A DNA stretch of 49,537 bases from Chlorobium sp. (GTDB lineage: Bacteria; Bacteroidota; Chlorobiia; Chlorobiales; Chlorobiaceae). The notes beneath the pieces are model-generated. The model was not told the DNA's origin. It did no database searches and was given only the letters and a program-made list of their open reading frames with translations. Positions 46,041-49,537 of the stretch are shown here, piece by piece. The DNA is taken from assembly GCA_005843805.1 (NCBI GenBank), contig SZXY01000148.1, positions 1 through 49,537 of the forward strand. Direction: 5' to 3'. The translations under genes and the position numbers were made by a program. The stretch's first letter is position 1. Each line of letters opens with the position of its first letter.

Positions 46041-48690
46041 GAACAACCATTGAAGCAATAATTTGGGGCTCTTCACCAAGCTGAACGAGCAAAGCGTTAA
46101 GTGTATTTCTTATTATTGGATCAAACGAAGTGAATCGTTTGAGTAGTGCGTGGGCATGTTGCTTAAGTTCGGTATCACTAAACCCTTGACAATACCATCC
46201 CACAACAAGAGCTGCTGCTTGATCTTCTAAATTGTGCGATTCGTGATATTTCAGAAATATCTTTTCAATCTCTTCAGGCAAAAGTGAATCAAAATTCCAC
46301 TCCTGTCGTCGCGTGGAGATGGGTTGATTTATCAACGCATTCGATGCTTCGCCTCGTATTACCTTACTATTACTTTTTCGCCAGAGCCAGACAAGTCGAT
46401 CAAGCACATATTGAGAAGGTTCATCTCTAGCTATAGGGATAGCACCTAATGCATAAGCTGCTGCAGATTGTTCCTGTAAATAAGGTTCAAACAAAAGATG
46501 CTCAATTAAAAACACAGCATTACTGAAAACCTCTGATAATATTTTAGGAACAACATCTGAGACGCGAAAACCTAGCTCATTACATATAGTACCGAAACAT
46601 AGGGCACCCTTGCATCGTGCAAGCCTTTCTTTGCTATCCAGCATTGCGATATAATTCGTTATTATCGCTAAAAGTGCCTCTGTCTCAAGACTCTCTGTAA
46701 ATTCTCCAGTAATAGTTGCAATCAAAGCACGTGCTGGATTCACAAGATCCTCACTCGCAGACATAAAGGCATTCTCAGCCTCTTCTCGCAATTCCCCTCC
46801 ATATCTACCACGACAAAGCATCTTGCATGACGGCTGTTGAGTCAAAGAGCATCCACTCCGCACTAACTCAAGAATAGCTGCCCGAATCGTTTCGGGACGA
46901 GCCGCAGCCTCGTCTGCCAGACAATTAACAAGTGCAATAAATGTCGAATCATCATCCTTAACATTGGCTTTTGCATGAACTATCTCCGTCAGTCTGTTAA
47001 TAAGAGCTTCGGTCGCTTTTCCACCCATTACTGCTGCAAGCGGGATAACTTCTCGCCACTTCTCATCTTCAAAATATGGTTCGAGAACACTTACAAGCGT
47101 GTCGCCCTCATTTCGCCCAGGATGCCAACCGTCAACCATTGCTCGGGCAGCAAGAAACTCCTGAAAGGTAAGATGGCGGAATTCGAAAAACTCAACCAAC
47201 TGCCCGTCCTCCACATCAAGTCCAGTCATCATTAGAAGGCTGCTACGATCTTCAACGCGATGGATAAACTCTTCAACCGTACCTTTCACGTATCCGAGTT
47301 CAGTTGGAAGCGCATCCCGAGCTTCTTGAATCAGAACAGCCAGCCGACGACGGCTGATTCTTTCCACTTTGGAGAGCATCATCTCCGACGCAACATAGCA
47401 CAGTTGTGGTAGAGCTTCTTCTTCGGGAATTGGGTCATGCCCTTCAGTGTTCCACGTCATCAAAAGAACTTCCACGGCCTTGCCGTAAAGCACTGCCCTT
47501 CTTGTTGGAAGGGAACCCACCCACCTCTTTACCAGCAACAATGTGGTAAGCAACAGCGGATTTACAGCTAATCGGTTGATTCGATCATTTTGCACAATTG
47601 TGTTCGCAAGATGCTCGGCATCAGTGCGAACTTTTTCCGTATCGCCAACAACTTCCTGATGCCATGCAACACTGAGCCTGCGAATGTCATCTGGATCAAA
47701 CGTGGAAACTGTCGCTTGGGTACAAACAGGCGACAAATGGGCAGCCACATGACGAAACCCAGCCTCGCGAGAAGTAACAACAATAGCAATTCCAGGATAT
47801 GCTTGCAGCACCGTTCGGATAGTACAGACAAATGCTGCACGGTCACCCGGATCGGATATCTCATCCAGCCCATCTACAAGCAAAAGAACACGTCCAGCAA
47901 GTAACTCTCGATCAACATATGAACGGAAAACTGTAGCGTACTGGCGGACGGGTTCACGTTGAGACAGAGCTTCCAACAATTCAGCAAAGGAAGCCCGAGC
48001 TAAACCGCGCAATTCCCGACAACGAAAAAAAAGCGGAAACCAAGTACGGGAAGGAAGATTATCTGCTACATTTTCTCGCCTTGCAGGATCAGCATAAGCA
48101 ACTGCCAACCTTTTAAGAAGCGTGGATTTGCCTCCACCGGGTGCAGCTAACAATGCAAGACGAGGATAAACTGCAAGCACGGTACCAACTGATTGACGTT
48201 CCAATTGTTTTTGCTCACCATTTACCTCTACAGTGACATCTATATGAATCGGCACAAACAGGTTTTCGAGTCTGAGTCGACGTGAACCCACATCACTGTC
48301 GGCGGGAAGTCCATCAAGTTGAATATATCCACACTCATTCGCAAGATAAGTACCATAAGCAGCAAGAGCTTCCGAGACAAGCTGCTCAGCATCTATCTCT
48401 TTTTGAGGTTGCGGGTTAAGGCAATTAAGTTTACCAAGTCCACCTCCACATGCCCGGTCAGACTCAATGACTTCATTTGCAACCGCACGAGCGAGCGGAG
48501 TACCATCGGAATGAATTAACGTAAAGTGCGTGCGTTCTTTACCGCAAGTGTAATAGATCGCCCATATCCAGCCGCGTTCGTGCGCTAAAAGCTCAGTTTC
48601 TGGATCCAGAACGCAATTATCGAGAGATTCACAACACCTACCGGAGAGTTCTGTAACCCGCTCTTTTGGAACAAGAATACGCCCTTTTAC
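46006..48690 (-). CDS. NACHT-family NTPase (bacterial NLR-like), in frame with the upstream REase ORF across a TAG
   Basis: [19 protein letters not shown] (Walker A), [17 protein letters not shown] (NACHT Walker B), [12 protein letters not shown] (sensor), helical-repeat-like C-terminus. Coding frame is open from just after the TAG at 48691-48693; the track's GTG start is at 48291. Confidence 0.85.
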   Translation of the reverse strand, partial: VKGRILVPKERVTELSGRCCESLDNCVLDPETELLAHERGWIWAIYYTCGKERTHFTLIHSDGTPLARAVANEVIESDRACGGGLGKLNCLNPQPQKEIDAEQLVSEALAAYGTYLANECGYIQLDGLPADSDVGSRRLRLENLFVPIHIDVTVEVNGEQKQLERQSVGTVLAVYPRLALLAAPGGGKSTLLKRLAVAYADPARRENVADNLPSRTWFPLFFRCRELRGLARASFAELLEALSQREPVRQYATVFRSYVDRELLAGRVLLLVDGLDEISDPGDRAAFVCTIRTVLQAYPGIAIVVTSREAGFRHVAAHLSPVCTQATVSTFDPDDIRRLSVAWHQEVVGDTEKVRTDAEHLANTIVQNDRINRLAVNPLLLTTLLLVKRWVGSLPTRRAVLYGKAVEVLLMTWNTEGHDPIPEEEALPQLCYVASEMMLSKVERISRRRLAVLIQEARDALPTELGYVKGTVEEFIHRVEDRSSLLMMTGLDVEDGQLVEFFEFRHLTFQEFLAARAMVDGWHPGRNEGDTLVSVLEPYFEDEKWREVIPLAAVMGGKATEALINRLTEIVHAKANVKDDDSTFIALVNCLADEAAARPETIRAAILELVRSGCSLTQQPSCKMLCRGRYGGELREEAENAFMSASEDLVNPARALIATITGEFTESLETEALLAIITNYIAMLDSKERLARCKGALCFGTICNELGFRVSDVVPKILSEVFSNAVFLIEHLLFEPYLQEQSAAAYALGAIPIARDEPSQYVLDRLVWLWRKSNSKVIRGEASNALINQPISTRRQEWNFDSLLPEEIEKIFLKYHESHNLEDQAAALVVGWYCQGFSDTELKQHAHALLKRFTSFDPIIRNTLNALLVQLGEEPQIIASMVVPNTTPVASWLQ

Positions 48691-49086
48691 CTACTCATCA
48701 ATTACTTGAGCACCTGTAAGAGTGATAATTTTAGTTCTCTTCCGCTTTTTTTCCTGTTCAATAGCGGCTTCCGTGAATCCAGCAAGAGAAATGAAATACC
48801 CTGTAACCGGACGCTCGTCATTATACTCGGCATCAACTACTCCGATAAATTTATTCAAGACTGCACCGCCAATAGTATCTTGTGTAGCCTTGCACTCCCC
48901 AATAGCGCGACGAGTTTCGAGACGATGGTCTGCCGAAAGGTCAAGTTCTCGACCAGATTTATGAATATTAATACGGGGTTGCTCGTAGCCAAGTGCCACA
49001 AAAAGATCCGCCATGAGCCTCCCAAAAAGATCACCTCGACGGTTGGTATCTTTCTCAAGTATGCGGATGGAGATTGAGTTGTTCAT
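48691..49086 (-). CDS. Restriction-endonuclease-like (Mrr/PD-(D/E)xK-type) domain protein
   Basis: LFGRLMADLFVALGYEQPRINIHKSGRELDLSADHRLETRRAIGECKATQDTIGG has the PD-(D/E)xK pattern (ELD...ECK). Ends in TAG, same frame as the NACHT ORF. Confidence 0.72.
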   Translation of the reverse strand: MNNSISIRILEKDTNRRGDLFGRLMADLFVALGYEQPRINIHKSGRELDLSADHRLETRRAIGECKATQDTIGGAVLNKFIGVVDAEYNDERPVTGYFISLAGFTEAAIEQEKKRKRTKIITLTGAQVIDE

Positions 49087-49113
49087 ATCGTTTTCAATGT
49101 TTTGTTCCCAATT

Positions 49114-49524
49114 TCATCGTTCTCCATCCTTCCCACTCAACCCCCGCGCCCGTGCAGCCAGCTCTGGAGCGAAAAGCATGAAGAGGACACCGAAAACCAT
49201 CAGCCCACCTTTGGAAAGATCGTAGTCAGAAAGTACCCGATTCCATGAATATCCCAGAAAGTATCCAAGGCTGAACTCGAAAATGAGCGTAAGCACCACC
49301 CAAAGCGCACCAACCTGCAGTTGCTGGCGGTACGAACCAGCACCGATCCAGCGAATGCAGAGCCATGCAATCGTAAAAATTATCGCTGAGCCAACCACCA
49401 CACCGATCTGATGTGAGAGCAACTCACCAATCCGGGGAACAAGAAAAAGCCGCCGAAGGGTTCCGTGAACCGATTCGGCAACTGCAATCAAAAGCCAGAC
49501 CACCACCGCTCTTTGCCAGTTCAT
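49114..49524 (-). CDS. Hypothetical membrane protein
   Basis: 136-aa ORF with about four hydrophobic segments (AVVVWLLIAVAESV, VVVGSAIIFTIAWLCI, LWVVLTLIFEFSLGYFLG, LMVFGVLFMLFAPEL). Confidence 0.65.
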   Translation of the reverse strand: MNWQRAVVVWLLIAVAESVHGTLRRLFLVPRIGELLSHQIGVVVGSAIIFTIAWLCIRWIGAGSYRQQLQVGALWVVLTLIFEFSLGYFLGYSWNRVLSDYDLSKGGLMVFGVLFMLFAPELAARARGLSGKDGER

Positions 49525-49537
49525 TGGTGCCTCCTTG

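Overview
The window is a chromosomal segment of a green sulfur bacterium (Chlorobiaceae). That call rests on pscA/pscB (P840 reaction centre), korAB (reductive TCA 2-oxoglutarate:ferredoxin oxidoreductase) and a long-form ispG. Species was not determined. Most of it is core housekeeping DNA: serB, alaS, korAB, accA, HU, efp-accB-accC, rpoC-rpoB-rplL-rplJ-rplA-rplK-nusG-secE, a four-tRNA array (Trp-Thr-Tyr-Thr), an SDR, ispG, a FtsB/DivIC-like gene, eno, a divergent EF-G-like GTPase, a GT2, pscB, pscA, dapF and gdh. Three accessory patches stand out. (1) 16.3-20.4 kb, between accC and rpoC, holds a tight three-gene operon: a MACPF/perforin-like protein with a C-terminal region resembling the ILEI/FAM3 fold, an uncharacterised ~187-aa protein and a GT4 glycosyltransferase. 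It is flanked by a large hairpin and possible transposase debris, and is the best candidate for an undescribed system. (2) 46.0-49.1 kb holds a restriction-endonuclease-like ORF and a NACHT NTPase ORF in the same frame, separated by one TAG codon. No ATG/GTG/TTG occurs in the ~130 codons after the TAG, which suggests an interrupted (or readthrough) REase-NACHT bacterial NLR-like defence protein. (3) 0.9-3.2 kb holds toxin-antitoxin debris, including a DUF2281-type antitoxin followed by a decayed MazF/PemK toxin that the ORF track does not report. All calls are by eye; no database search was run.
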